Source: Flavobacteriales bacterium ALC-1
GTDB taxonomy: Bacteria; Bacteroidota; Bacteroidia; Flavobacteriales; Flavobacteriaceae
DNA length: 64,000 nt
Assembly: GCA_000171875.1 (NCBI GenBank)
Contig: ABHI01000001.1
Coordinates: forward strand, 569,001 to 633,000
Direction of reading: 5' to 3'
Of the stretch, positions 29,233 through 38,442 are shown piece after piece. Each line of letters starts with the position of its first letter. The first letter of the stretch is position 1. Made by a program: the position numbers and the translations under genes. Under the pieces are notes generated by a model. The model saw nothing but the letters and a program-made list of their open reading frames with translations. It was not told the DNA's origin and did not search any database.

Positions 29233-30165
29233 ATGTTCGGAAAGAAAAAACAAGTTTCTACCATTGATAAAGATCAATTAGAACTTATTGAAAATGCTCA
29301 AAAACGCATCCGCCAAAAGAAGCGTTTATATATTCATTTTGTCATCTTTTTAATTGGTGCTGTATTTTTAATTTTAGCAAATACTGTTTTAGGAATTGGA
29401 AAAGAGTTTACTATTGCTGGAGTTGATTGGTTTGTTTATGCTATTCTAGCTTGGTTATTTCTTTTCGCCTATCATTTCTTCAATGTATTTATCACTAATA
29501 AGTTTATGGGTAAGGACTGGGAAAAACAACAATTAGATAAATTAGTTAATCAACAGCAATTACGCATAGAAAAACTAAAACAGAATTTCTTAAAAGAAGA
29601 AACCAAAATGGCGCAGTCCCAAGCTTACAATGAAGCTAAAGCTGTAGAATCAAGTTCAGAAAAAAAAAACTCCAATGAGTTAACCATCATTGTTGCTGCT
29701 GGCGAAAAAAATGCTATTGGAAAAGATAACGACCTCATCTGGCATCTAAGTGATGACTTAAAACGCTTTAAAAAACTGACTAACGGTCATCATATTATTA
29801 TGGGACGTAAAACGTTTGAAAGTTTCCCAAAGCCATTACCAAATAGAATTCATATTGTCATTACAAGACAAAGCGATTACAACGTTCCAGATGGAGTGAT
29901 TGTTGTAAACAGTTTAGAAGATGCATTAGATGCAGCCAGAAAAGATAATCAACCGTTTATTATAGGGGGTGGAGAAATCTACAAACAATCTATTAACCGT
30001 GTTGATAAACTTGAAATCACAAGAGTCCATTCTACTTTTGAAGATGCAGATACTTTTTTTCCTAAAATAGATACTTCTATTTGGAGAGAAGTGAGTAGAA
30101 CTACCCATGATGCGGATGAGAAACATGCACATGCGTTTTCTTTTATTACGTATTTAAAAAAATAA
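29233..30165 (+). CDS. folA: 2TM-domain / dihydrofolate reductase fusion protein
   Basis: 310 residues in one uninterrupted frame. Residues about 20-95 are a Bacteroidetes 2TM domain (KRIRQKKRLYIHFVIFLIG, WLFLFAYHFFNVF), then a charged helix (about 95-150), then a complete DHFR (about 150-310): IVAAGEKNAIGKDNDLIWHL, DDLKRFKKLTNGH, IMGRKTFESFPKPLPNR, FIIGGGEIYKQ. DHFR reduces dihydrofolate with NADPH. Ordinary DHFR is about 160 residues and soluble, so this one would be membrane tethered with the enzyme on the cytosolic side. An internal ATG in the linker (MAQSQAYN) could also give soluble enzyme. Close to thyA. Confidence 0.9.
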   Translation: MFGKKKQVSTIDKDQLELIENAQKRIRQKKRLYIHFVIFLIGAVFLILANTVLGIGKEFTIAGVDWFVYAILAWLFLFAYHFFNVFITNKFMGKDWEKQQLDKLVNQQQLRIEKLKQNFLKEETKMAQSQAYNEAKAVESSSEKKNSNELTIIVAAGEKNAIGKDNDLIWHLSDDLKRFKKLTNGHHIIMGRKTFESFPKPLPNRIHIVITRQSDYNVPDGVIVVNSLEDALDAARKDNQPFIIGGGEIYKQSINRVDKLEITRVHSTFEDADTFFPKIDTSIWREVSRTTHDADEKHAHAFSFITYLKK

Positions 30166-30309
30166 CTTTACAAGCAACCATTTGTATTTTTTTAGCGTCT
30201 TTATTTATAAAGGCATAACTTGTTAATGATAAAAACCTATTATATCATGTAACGCTTTATAGAATTAATCGTCATATTAAAAACTAATCAATCAAAAAAT
30301 CACTTTCCT

Positions 30310-31194
30310 ATGAGTAAATTACAAATCAATAATTTATCTAAAACGTATGCAAATGGTGTTAAAGCCTTAGACAATGTAAGTCTAGAGTTAGAAAACGGTA
30401 TGTTTGGTCTTTTAGGTCCAAATGGTGCAGGAAAATCATCCTTAATGCGAACACTTGCGACCTTACAAGAAGCTGATTCTGGCACTGCAACTTTAGATGG
30501 TATTGACATTTTAAATCAACCTGCGGAAATTAGAAAAGTATTAGGCTATTTACCACAGGAATTTGGAGTTTATCCACGTATTACAGCACAACAATTATTA
30601 ACGCATTTGGCAATTTTAAAAGGCATTACTAACCCTAAAGAACGTAAACTGCTCGTTGATTACTTGTTAAATAAAGTGAATCTTTACGAAAAGCGTAACA
30701 AATCTGTAAAAGGGTTTTCTGGTGGAATGAAACAACGTGTTGGGATTGCACAAGCATTGATTGGTAACCCAAAATTAATCATTGTAGATGAACCAACTGC
30801 AGGGCTAGATCCTGGAGAACGTAATCGTTTCTATAACTTATTAGCTGACGTTGGTAAAGACGTCATCGTAATTCTTTCAACACATATCGTTGATGATGTT
30901 AGAGAATTGTGTACTAAAATGGCAATTATGAATTTAGGTGAAATCGTTTATCATGGTTCACCACAATCGGCTATTGATGAATTGAAGAGTAAAGTATTTC
31001 AAAAAATAGTTAGCAGAGATGAACTCAAAAATTATGCTAACGATTATAAAATTATTTCGAATAAAATGGTAGGTGGACAACCGCTTATACATGTATTTAG
31101 TGACGAGCATCCGCAAAACGGATTTGAGCAAGTGACACCTAATTTAGAGGATGTCTTCTTTTCTAAAATCAACACGTCTAACGTACTTGTATAA
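30310..31194 (+). CDS. ABC transporter ATP-binding protein
   Basis: 294 residues with a complete ATPase set: Walker A GPNGAGKSS, Q-loop LGYLPQEFGVYPRI, signature FSGGMKQRVGIAQ, Walker B LIIVDEPTAGLDPGER and switch STHIV. The C-terminal 75 residues are an extra domain seen in this ABC-2 subfamily. It is 20 bases upstream of the permease/M1 peptidase fusion and is surely its partner. Similar to the ATPase at 24223. Confidence 0.93.
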   Translation: MSKLQINNLSKTYANGVKALDNVSLELENGMFGLLGPNGAGKSSLMRTLATLQEADSGTATLDGIDILNQPAEIRKVLGYLPQEFGVYPRITAQQLLTHLAILKGITNPKERKLLVDYLLNKVNLYEKRNKSVKGFSGGMKQRVGIAQALIGNPKLIIVDEPTAGLDPGERNRFYNLLADVGKDVIVILSTHIVDDVRELCTKMAIMNLGEIVYHGSPQSAIDELKSKVFQKIVSRDELKNYANDYKIISNKMVGGQPLIHVFSDEHPQNGFEQVTPNLEDVFFSKINTSNVLV

Positions 31195-31214
31195 TCCTAA
31201 AAACCATTTTAATT

Positions 31215-34200
31215 ATGTTTAAAACATTCTTTTTATCGGAATTAAAATATACGCTTAAGCAACCTATGGTGTATATTTTCATATTTATATTGGCATTAAT
31301 GGAATTTTTTGCCACAGTGAGCGACAATGTGCAAGTTGGTGGAGCCATTGGTAATGTTTATCGTAACTCGCCATACACTATCACAATACATGTTACTATA
31401 TTCTGTATTTTCAGTCTCTTAATGGCTGTAGCATTCTTTAATAATGCAGCTTTACGAGATCATAACAATGAGTTTAATGAAATTTTATTTACAACACCTT
31501 TAAGTAAACCTGGCTACTTTTTTGGTCGCTTTTTTGGTGCTTTAGTCGTTTCCACATTGCCATTACTTGGTGTTTTTATAGGAATGCTTGTAGGTACTTA
31601 TATGAATTCAATCTTTGGTTGGTTAGATACGACACGCTACGGTGATTTCTATCTAGAGACCTTTATAAATAATTACCTCTTGTTCATATTACCTAACATG
31701 TTTCTTGCCGGAGCTGTTATCTATGCGATGGCAAATAAATGGAAGAGTACAGTGATATCATTTGTTGGTGGTTTAGTAATTATTGTAGCCTATCTTGTTT
31801 CTGGTTCTTTAATGTCTGATGTTGATAATGAAACTATAGCTGGCTTATCAGATATCTTCGGGATTAACACCTATGCGATTGAAACAAAATATTTCACTCC
31901 TGCAGATAAAAACACAATAAGCCCAGGGTTTTCTGGTGTACTTTTTTGGAATCGATTGATTTGGACTGGAGTTGGAATCATTATTTTAATGCTATCTTAT
32001 TTTAGTTTTTCATTCAAAAAGAAGAATAAAAAAGTGAAAAAAGAAAAGGTAAAGTCTACTGACAAGGATGTAGTTTTCTTGCTTCCAAAATTAAATCCAA
32101 CTTATGGCTCGTCAACCAATTGGCTTCAATTTAAAAGTTTTTTTTACACTAACTTTTTGAGTATTGTAAAGAGTGTAACGTTCAAGATATTATTCTTGTT
32201 TTGTATCATCATTTTGTTTACGGACTTATTTCAAGGCTTTGAATATTTTGGATTACAATCTTATCCATTGACTTATAAGTTGATTGATTCTATTAAAGAC
32301 AATACCAATCTTTTTACTATTATCATTCTTATATTTTTTAGTGGAGAATTAATTTGGCGTGATAGAGATTCTAAAATTAATGAAGTGGTCGATGCAACAG
32401 CACATACGTCTTTTATTTCCATGGCGGCCAAAGCCCTATCTCTAGTTTGTATTACTACAATCTTAAATTTATTTTTTATCGTAATAGCAGTTATTTATCA
32501 ATTACTTCATGGTTATACTCGAATAGAATTAGACGTCTACTTACTAGATTTCTTTTATGAGAATCTTGCGCTTTACATTGTATTTGGAGGCATTATGATT
32601 ATGATTCAGGTTTTATCTAGTAATAAATACATCGGCTATTTCATATCCATCTTAGTATTGTTAGTTTGGGAAATCATATTAAGCATCTTAGATATTAGAA
32701 CCAATATGTTAGATATCGGAGGAAGTGCTTCTGTGTTCTATTCAGATATGAATGATTTCGGACCAGGTCTTAAAAGCACATTATGGTTTAATTTGTATTG
32801 GATTTTGTTATCTGTTTTAGGATTACTAATCGCAGGTGCATTATGGAATCGTGGTTCTAAAAGCTCACTTTTAAGCCGAATTAAAACTGCACGTAAAGAA
32901 GTTCCTAAAAGTTATCGTGGCTTTATTGCTTTAATAGCTGTTATATGGCTTGGAGTAGCTGGCTTTGTATATTACAATACGCAAATCTTAAATCCGTATC
33001 GTTCTGGTGATACTACAGAACAGCTTAGTGCAGATTTCGAAAAGAAGTACAATAAATATAAAGATGCAGTACATCCTAAAGTCACTGATGCTAAATATTA
33101 CATAGACATCTTTCCAAATAAAAGAGATATCCATGTTAAAGCAGATATAGAGCTGACCAATGAGTCTAACGTAGCTATTGACTCACTTCACTTTTTCAAT
33201 AATGAAGGTTGGAATACAAAATTAAATATACCTAATGCAAAACCTGTTTTTAAAGACTCTACGTATTTATATACCATTTACAAATTAAGTCCAGCTTTGC
33301 AACCAGGTGAAACAATAGTGATGAATGTAAAAAACAAATTCATTACTAAAGGTTTTGAAAATGGTCGCGGCCCAACTATGATTGTAAAAAACGGAACGTT
33401 CTTTAACAATGGTGATATTTTACCAACAATGGGTTATAATGAAGGTTATGAACTTGCTGATAAAAACACACGTAAAAAGTATAACTTAGAACCTAAGGAA
33501 CGTACTCCAAAATTATCTAGTGAACTTAGTGAACTACACAATCGTAATTACATTAATAATGGTCAGTCTGACTTTATCAATGTAGAAACAATAATCTCAA
33601 CCATAAAAGAACAAACTGCTATTGCACCAGGTTCTTTAATTAAAAAATGGGAAGAAAACGGACGCGATTATTACCATTATAAAACAGATACTCCGTCATT
33701 AAACTTCTACTCATTTATGTCAGCTGATTACCAAATTAAAAAACGTAAATGGAATGGTATTGATATTGAAGTCTATTATGACGAAAAGCATCCTGAAAAT
33801 GTAGATATGATGTTAGATGCTGTAGAGCGTTCTTTAGTCTATTTTACAGAAAATTTCGGACCTTATTATCATAAACAATGTCGAATTATAGAGTTTCCAC
33901 GTTATGCATCATTTGCGCAAGCTTTCCCTGGAACAATGCCCTATTCTGAAGCGATTGGATTCATTATTAATCTTGAAGATGAAACCGAAAACAATGTTGT
34001 AGATGCTGTCATAGCACACGAAATGGCACACCAATGGTGGGCACATCAACTCATTGGTGTGAATATGCAAGGTTCAACCTTACTAAGTGAAGGTTTTTCT
34101 CAGTATGCGTCTCGAATGACTTCAAAAAGTATAGTAGACGACCCAATGAAAATGAGAGGATTTCTTAAATATGATCACGATCGTTATTTAAGAGGACGTA

Positions 34201-34796
34201 GTGGAGAACGACTTAAAGAATTGCCTTTATATAAAGTAGAAAATCAACAATATATACATTACGGAAAAGGCAGTGTAGTGTTATATGCATTACAAGATTA
34301 TATAGGTGAAGACAAAGTGAATTTAGCTATGAAAAATTTCTTAGAGGAGTATCGCTATAAAAAACCACCTTACCCAACTTCATTAGATTTTTTAAGACAT
34401 TTAGAACCTCAAGTACCTGACTCATTACAATATTTAATTACCGATTGGTTTAAGGAAATCACCTTATATGATAATCGTATGAAAGAAGCCACATATAAGG
34501 CATTAGATAATGGTAAATATAAAGTGACTCTAGAAATTGAAAGTTCTAAAATAAAATCTGATAGTTTAGGAAATGAAACTAAAACAAACATAAGTGATTG
34601 GATAGATGTTGGTTTCTTTATGGATGATGATGAAAAACGTCTATATAGTCAAAAGCGTATGAAGTTTAATAAAGAAAAAACTGTTTATACTGTAGAATTA
34701 GATTCATTACCTGCAAAGGCTGCAATCGACCCAAGACATCTTTTAATAGATCGTGTTTATAAGGATAATATTAAACGGATTAGTTTAGAAGAGTAA
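31215..34796 (+). CDS. ABC-2 permease fused to M1-family aminopeptidase
   Basis: 1,193 residues. The N-terminal half has two sets of about six membrane helices (residues about 15-270 and 320-600), each preceded by a soluble elbow helix. The C-terminal half (about 620-1190) is an extracytoplasmic M1 metallopeptidase with zinc motif HEMAH (935-939) and the downstream Glu in LSEGFSQY. The architecture is known in Bacteroidetes as the ABC permease/M1 aminopeptidase fusion; the physiological substrate is not established. It pairs with the ATPase immediately upstream, suggesting coupling of export with trimming of a peptide. Confidence 0.92.
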   Translation: MFKTFFLSELKYTLKQPMVYIFIFILALMEFFATVSDNVQVGGAIGNVYRNSPYTITIHVTIFCIFSLLMAVAFFNNAALRDHNNEFNEILFTTPLSKPGYFFGRFFGALVVSTLPLLGVFIGMLVGTYMNSIFGWLDTTRYGDFYLETFINNYLLFILPNMFLAGAVIYAMANKWKSTVISFVGGLVIIVAYLVSGSLMSDVDNETIAGLSDIFGINTYAIETKYFTPADKNTISPGFSGVLFWNRLIWTGVGIIILMLSYFSFSFKKKNKKVKKEKVKSTDKDVVFLLPKLNPTYGSSTNWLQFKSFFYTNFLSIVKSVTFKILFLFCIIILFTDLFQGFEYFGLQSYPLTYKLIDSIKDNTNLFTIIILIFFSGELIWRDRDSKINEVVDATAHTSFISMAAKALSLVCITTILNLFFIVIAVIYQLLHGYTRIELDVYLLDFFYENLALYIVFGGIMIMIQVLSSNKYIGYFISILVLLVWEIILSILDIRTNMLDIGGSASVFYSDMNDFGPGLKSTLWFNLYWILLSVLGLLIAGALWNRGSKSSLLSRIKTARKEVPKSYRGFIALIAVIWLGVAGFVYYNTQILNPYRSGDTTEQLSADFEKKYNKYKDAVHPKVTDAKYYIDIFPNKRDIHVKADIELTNESNVAIDSLHFFNNEGWNTKLNIPNAKPVFKDSTYLYTIYKLSPALQPGETIVMNVKNKFITKGFENGRGPTMIVKNGTFFNNGDILPTMGYNEGYELADKNTRKKYNLEPKERTPKLSSELSELHNRNYINNGQSDFINVETIISTIKEQTAIAPGSLIKKWEENGRDYYHYKTDTPSLNFYSFMSADYQIKKRKWNGIDIEVYYDEKHPENVDMMLDAVERSLVYFTENFGPYYHKQCRIIEFPRYASFAQAFPGTMPYSEAIGFIINLEDETENNVVDAVIAHEMAHQWWAHQLIGVNMQGSTLLSEGFSQYASRMTSKSIVDDPMKMRGFLKYDHDRYLRGRSGERLKELPLYKVENQQYIHYGKGSVVLYALQDYIGEDKVNLAMKNFLEEYRYKKPPYPTSLDFLRHLEPQVPDSLQYLITDWFKEITLYDNRMKEATYKALDNGKYKVTLEIESSKIKSDSLGNETKTNISDWIDVGFFMDDDEKRLYSQKRMKFNKEKTVYTVELDSLPAKAAIDPRHLLIDRVYKDNIKRISLEE

Positions 34797-34812
34797 TCTT
34801 CTTACAACCATC

Positions 34813-34880
34813 TGTCACATTGAGCGCTGTCAAAATGTATTGAAGTTCTAAATTTCAAGCTTTTCGACTGCGTTCATTTA
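34813..34880. repeat. Degraded dispersed inverted repeat
   Basis: The left arm around 34817-34838 (ACATTGAGCGCTGTCAAAAT) and the right arm around 34859-34880 (CTTTTCGACTGCGTTCATTT) are imperfect inverted copies. They resemble a palindromic element often found between flavobacterial genes (recollection, not searched). The rest of this 181-base gap shows nothing else. Confidence 0.5.
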
Positions 34881-34977
34881 ATATTTTCGAATTCTTGTTT
34901 GTCAATAAAACCCATCCCTAACCCTTCCTATGAAGAGAATTCTCCATGAATAGAGTTTTATCGAAATATTGAGGCTA

Positions 34978-35373
34978 TCAATCTTCATTCAAACCTTCAA
35001 AATACTGTCGCATAGGTTCAAAATAATGTTTTTCCCAACCTTCTTTATAATGCTCTCCAGATTCAGGTAGATTAGTATGGTTTAGCGTTAAAGTTGTTTC
35101 TTCACCATTTTCAGAAAGCAAAACTTCTATTTGAGAGTCACTTTCGCTGTCTTCAAAATTAGAACTTCTCCATGATTGCACAATTCTATTATAAGGTTCT
35201 AGCTTAATATTACTACCTGTAATATAACCTCTCCAAGCTTTAAAAATATCACCTACCTTATCCGAAACATAAGCAGGACTTCCTGTCATTTTAGTATGTC
35301 TCTGCGTACTCAACCAAGATTTATAAATTTGTTTTGGAGTTGCTTTTATTTGTGTTGTTAATGTAAAATCCAT
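34978..35373 (-). CDS. SRPBCC/AHSA1-like protein
   Basis: 131 residues, no signal peptide. AHSA1-type SRPBCC fold: DFTLTTQIKATPKQIYKSW, VGDIFKAWRGYITGSNIKL, IVQSWRSSNFEDSES, then TTLTLNHTNLPESG and the closing GWEKHYFEPMRQYF helix. It probably binds a small hydrophobic ligand or acts as an Hsp90-cochaperone-like domain; no partner is visible nearby. It is transcribed divergently from the FAD oxidoreductase. Confidence 0.82.
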   Translation of the reverse strand: MDFTLTTQIKATPKQIYKSWLSTQRHTKMTGSPAYVSDKVGDIFKAWRGYITGSNIKLEPYNRIVQSWRSSNFEDSESDSQIEVLLSENGEETTLTLNHTNLPESGEHYKEGWEKHYFEPMRQYFEGLNED

Positions 35374-35405
35374 ACCGTTTAGTTTTATATTTCTTGGTTA
35401 AACTT

Positions 35406-35433
35406 TTGTTCCTAATAAATATAACTAATTTCG
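35406..35433 (+). promoter_or_regulatory. Predicted promoter of the FAD oxidoreductase gene
   Basis: TTG (35406-35408), 17-base spacer, TAATTTCG (35426-35433). The ATG at 35438 lies only four bases beyond the -7 box, so the transcript may be leaderless. Confidence 0.5.
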
Positions 35434-35437
35434 CATT

Positions 35438-37003
35438 ATGATAAAAGCTTTGCAAGTACGCATTAATTTACACCAAGAAGGAAAACCTGATGGGTTACTC
35501 AATAAAGTAGCCTATGATTTAGACATGAAACCTTCAGAAATTTCTGGAATTAAAATTCTTAGAAAATCGATTGATGCGCGTAAACGAAATATCATGTTCA
35601 ACTATAAGGTTGAAGTTTATATCAATGAACCTGTACCTGAAACATCTGATTACCATTTCGACTATAAAGATGTTTCTAATGCTAAACCTATTCATGTTAT
35701 TGGATTTGGCCCTGCTGGTATGTATGCGGCATTACGTTGTATAGAGCTTGGTTTCAAACCCATTGTTTTAGAACGTGGCAAAAATGTACAAGACCGTCGT
35801 CGCGATTTAAAAGCTATAAATCAAGACCATTTTGTAAATGAAGATTCTAATTACTGCTTTGGTGAAGGAGGTGCTGGTACTTATAGCGATGGAAAACTTT
35901 ACACACGCAGTTTAAAGCGTGGAGATGTGCGTCGAATTTTCGAAAACTTAGTCTTTCATGGAGCTACAGATCAAATTTTGGTTGATGCATATCCACATAT
36001 AGGAACAAATAAATTGCCTAAAGTGGTTCAGAATATAAGAGAAACTATAATCCAATATGGTGGAGAAGTTCATTTTGAATCTAGAGTTTCAGATTTTACT
36101 TTAAAAGACAATAATATTGTTGCGATTCAGCTTCATAATGGGAATGAGCTCGTTGTTGAAAAAGTGATACTAGCAACAGGTCATTCAGCTAGAGATATTT
36201 TTTATTTGTTGAATGACAAAAACGTGGCTCTAAAAGCGAAGTCCTTTGCTATGGGAGTTCGTATAGAACATCCACAACAAATTATTGATGGCATTCAATA
36301 CCATTGCAAAAGGGAACCACGAAATGAGTTATTACCAGCAGCCGCATATAGTTTGGTGCAACAAATTAATAACAGAGGTGTGTATTCTTTTTGCATGTGT
36401 CCTGGTGGTTTTATTGTGCCAGCCGCGACAGCAAATGGGGAAGTTGTAGTTAATGGTATGTCTCCTTCAAAACGAAACAATAAGTTTGCTAACTCTGGAA
36501 TTGTAACTGAAATTAATGCTGACAAGGATTTATACAAATACGAACACTTTGGAGCTTTAAAAGCTTTGGAATATCAAAAAGATTTAGAGCGATTAGCTTT
36601 TACTGCAGGTGGAAGACAACAATCTGCACCTGCTCAAAAATTAACCGATTTTGTTGAAGGTAAATTATCTTCAAGTTTAAATGAAACGTCTTATCAACCA
36701 GGTATAAAATCATCACCATTACATTCTTTATTACCAAAAATAATTGGAAGTTCTTTACGAAAAGGCTTTAAAGCTTTTGGAGAAAAAATGAGAGGTTATT
36801 ATACTGAAGAAGCTAATATTATTGGTGTTGAGTCACGTACCTCATCACCAGTAAATATTCCAAGAACGGAAACCTTAGAACATCCAGAAATCACTAATTT
36901 ATATCCATGCGGGGAAGGTGGCGGTTATGCTGGTGGCATAATTTCTGCGGCAATGGATGGTGAGCGTTGTGCGGAAGCTGCTACATCTAACTTAAAAGTA
37001 TAA
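35438..37003 (+). CDS. FAD-dependent oxidoreductase (NAD(P)/FAD-binding, uncharacterised family)
   Basis: 521 residues. A small N-terminal alpha/beta domain (1-85) precedes a Rossmann FAD site HVIGFGPAGMYAALRCIELG (about 88-107) with downstream VLERGK. The family motifs NYCFGEGGAGTYSDGKL, MGVRIEHPQ and CMCPGGF..PAATANGEVVVNGMS follow, and PCGEGGGYAGGIISAAMDG near the end closes the FAD site. The family is broadly conserved, but its physiological reaction is not known. It stands before fabD, which has its own -7 element. Confidence 0.85.
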   Translation: MIKALQVRINLHQEGKPDGLLNKVAYDLDMKPSEISGIKILRKSIDARKRNIMFNYKVEVYINEPVPETSDYHFDYKDVSNAKPIHVIGFGPAGMYAALRCIELGFKPIVLERGKNVQDRRRDLKAINQDHFVNEDSNYCFGEGGAGTYSDGKLYTRSLKRGDVRRIFENLVFHGATDQILVDAYPHIGTNKLPKVVQNIRETIIQYGGEVHFESRVSDFTLKDNNIVAIQLHNGNELVVEKVILATGHSARDIFYLLNDKNVALKAKSFAMGVRIEHPQQIIDGIQYHCKREPRNELLPAAAYSLVQQINNRGVYSFCMCPGGFIVPAATANGEVVVNGMSPSKRNNKFANSGIVTEINADKDLYKYEHFGALKALEYQKDLERLAFTAGGRQQSAPAQKLTDFVEGKLSSSLNETSYQPGIKSSPLHSLLPKIIGSSLRKGFKAFGEKMRGYYTEEANIIGVESRTSSPVNIPRTETLEHPEITNLYPCGEGGGYAGGIISAAMDGERCAEAATSNLKV

Positions 37004-37012
37004 TATTATTCC

Positions 37013-37020
37013 TATTTTTG
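37013..37020 (+). promoter_or_regulatory. Predicted -7 promoter element for fabD
   Basis: TATTTTTG, exact TAnnTTTG, 20 bases before the fabD ATG and 9 bases past the preceding stop codon. Confidence 0.5.
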
Positions 37021-37040
37021 CATCTTAAATTAAAACACTA

Positions 37041-37934
37041 ATGAACGCATATATTTTTCCAGGTCAAGGAGCTCAATTCTCAGGAATGGGATTAGACCTT
37101 TACGAAAATTCACCTTTAGCTCAAGAACTATTTGAAAAGGCTAATGATATTTTAGGCTTTTCTATTACTGACATAATGTTTGAAGGTTCTACTGAAGACT
37201 TAAAGGAGACTAAAGTAACACAGCCAGCAATATTTTTACATTCAGTAATATTAGCAAAGACTTTAGGAGAGAGTTTTAAACCAGATATGGTTGCAGGACA
37301 TTCTCTTGGGGAATTTTCAGCTTTAGTTGCTGCTGGTGCATTAACTTTTGAAGATGGATTAAAATTAGTATCTCAACGTGCTCAAGCCATGCAAAAAGCA
37401 TGCGAAATACAGCCTAGTACTATGGCTGCCGTTTTAGGGTTAGATGATGATGTGGTTGAGAAAACATGTGCAATAACGGAAGGTGTTGTTGTGGCTGCTA
37501 ATTATAATTGCCCAGGTCAGTTAGTAATTTCGGGTGAGGTTGAAGCTATTAATAAAGCTTGCGAAGCGTTAAAGGAAGAAGGAGCAAGACGTGCTTTAGT
37601 ATTACCTGTTGGTGGAGCTTTTCATTCTCCAATGATGGAGCCTGCAAGAGAAGAATTAGCTTCAGCTATAGAGAACACGACATTTAGCAAACCCAATTGT
37701 CCAATATATCAGAATGTAACAGCTTCTGCCATTACTGACGAAAACGAAATAAAAGCCAATTTAATTTCTCAATTAACAGCCCCTGTCCGTTGGACACAAT
37801 CTGTCCAACAAATGGTTGCTGATGGAGCTAATCATTTTACCGAAGTTGGTCCTGGTAAAGTTTTACAAGGCCTAGTAAGAAAAATACATAGAGAAGCGGA
37901 AACAGCTTCAGCAACTTTTGAAACTAACGCTTAA
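37041..37934 (+). CDS. fabD: Malonyl-CoA:ACP transacylase
   Basis: 297 residues. It transfers malonyl from CoA to acyl carrier protein in fatty acid synthesis in the cytosol. FPGQGAQFSGMG at the start, the nucleophile Ser88 in AGHSLGEFSAL, the catalytic His in GGAFHSPMMEPA, and TEVGPGKVLQGL near the end are all present. lspA follows 12 bases later in the same frame, so the two are probably in one transcript. Confidence 0.96.
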   Translation: MNAYIFPGQGAQFSGMGLDLYENSPLAQELFEKANDILGFSITDIMFEGSTEDLKETKVTQPAIFLHSVILAKTLGESFKPDMVAGHSLGEFSALVAAGALTFEDGLKLVSQRAQAMQKACEIQPSTMAAVLGLDDDVVEKTCAITEGVVVAANYNCPGQLVISGEVEAINKACEALKEEGARRALVLPVGGAFHSPMMEPAREELASAIENTTFSKPNCPIYQNVTASAITDENEIKANLISQLTAPVRWTQSVQQMVADGANHFTEVGPGKVLQGLVRKIHREAETASATFETNA

Positions 37935-37946
37935 TTACCTACTGCT

Positions 37947-38441
37947 TTGAATAGAAACGTATTTATTGTTCTCCTTATCGTATTTAATATTGCTATTGAC
38001 CAAATTTCTAAGGTAATAGTTAGAACTTCAATGATAGAAGGTGCTAAAGGCCGAATCAATGTCATTAAAGACTATTTTCAACTTATTTGGGTCGAAAATG
38101 AGGGTGCCTTTTTAGGTATGGGAAGTGATATGAGCCCAACATTAAAACTTATTTTTCTTCTCATTCTACCAGCATTAGTGCTTATTTATGTAATATACTA
38201 CATCGTAAAAACAAAAGAATTAGACCGTTTAAGCTTAATTGCCTTTTGCTGTATCATAGGTGGTGGAATAGCTAATGTTTTTGATCGTATAGTTTATGGT
38301 AAAGTCACAGATTTTTTCTTTATAGACTTAGGGGGTATTTTTAAAACGGGTATTTTTAATGTTGCCGATCTTTCTGTAACTACAGGTATGATCATGTTAT
38401 TATTCAGTGGAATTTTTAGTAAGAAAAAAAAAGAAGTCTAA
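37947..38441 (+). CDS. lspA: Lipoprotein signal peptidase (signal peptidase II)
   Basis: 164 residues with four membrane helices. This inner-membrane aspartic peptidase cleaves prolipoproteins before the lipidated Cys. The Asp pair is visible in ANVFDRIVYG and FNVADLSVT, and the N-terminal IDQISK motif is present. The start must be TTG 37947: the fabD stop codon is in the same frame just upstream and the first ATG would remove the IDQISK helix. It matches the abundance of lipoproteins in this window, including those of the laminarin locus. Confidence 0.95.
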   Translation: MNRNVFIVLLIVFNIAIDQISKVIVRTSMIEGAKGRINVIKDYFQLIWVENEGAFLGMGSDMSPTLKLIFLLILPALVLIYVIYYIVKTKELDRLSLIAFCCIIGGGIANVFDRIVYGKVTDFFFIDLGGIFKTGIFNVADLSVTTGMIMLLFSGIFSKKKKEV

Positions 38442-38442
38442 C

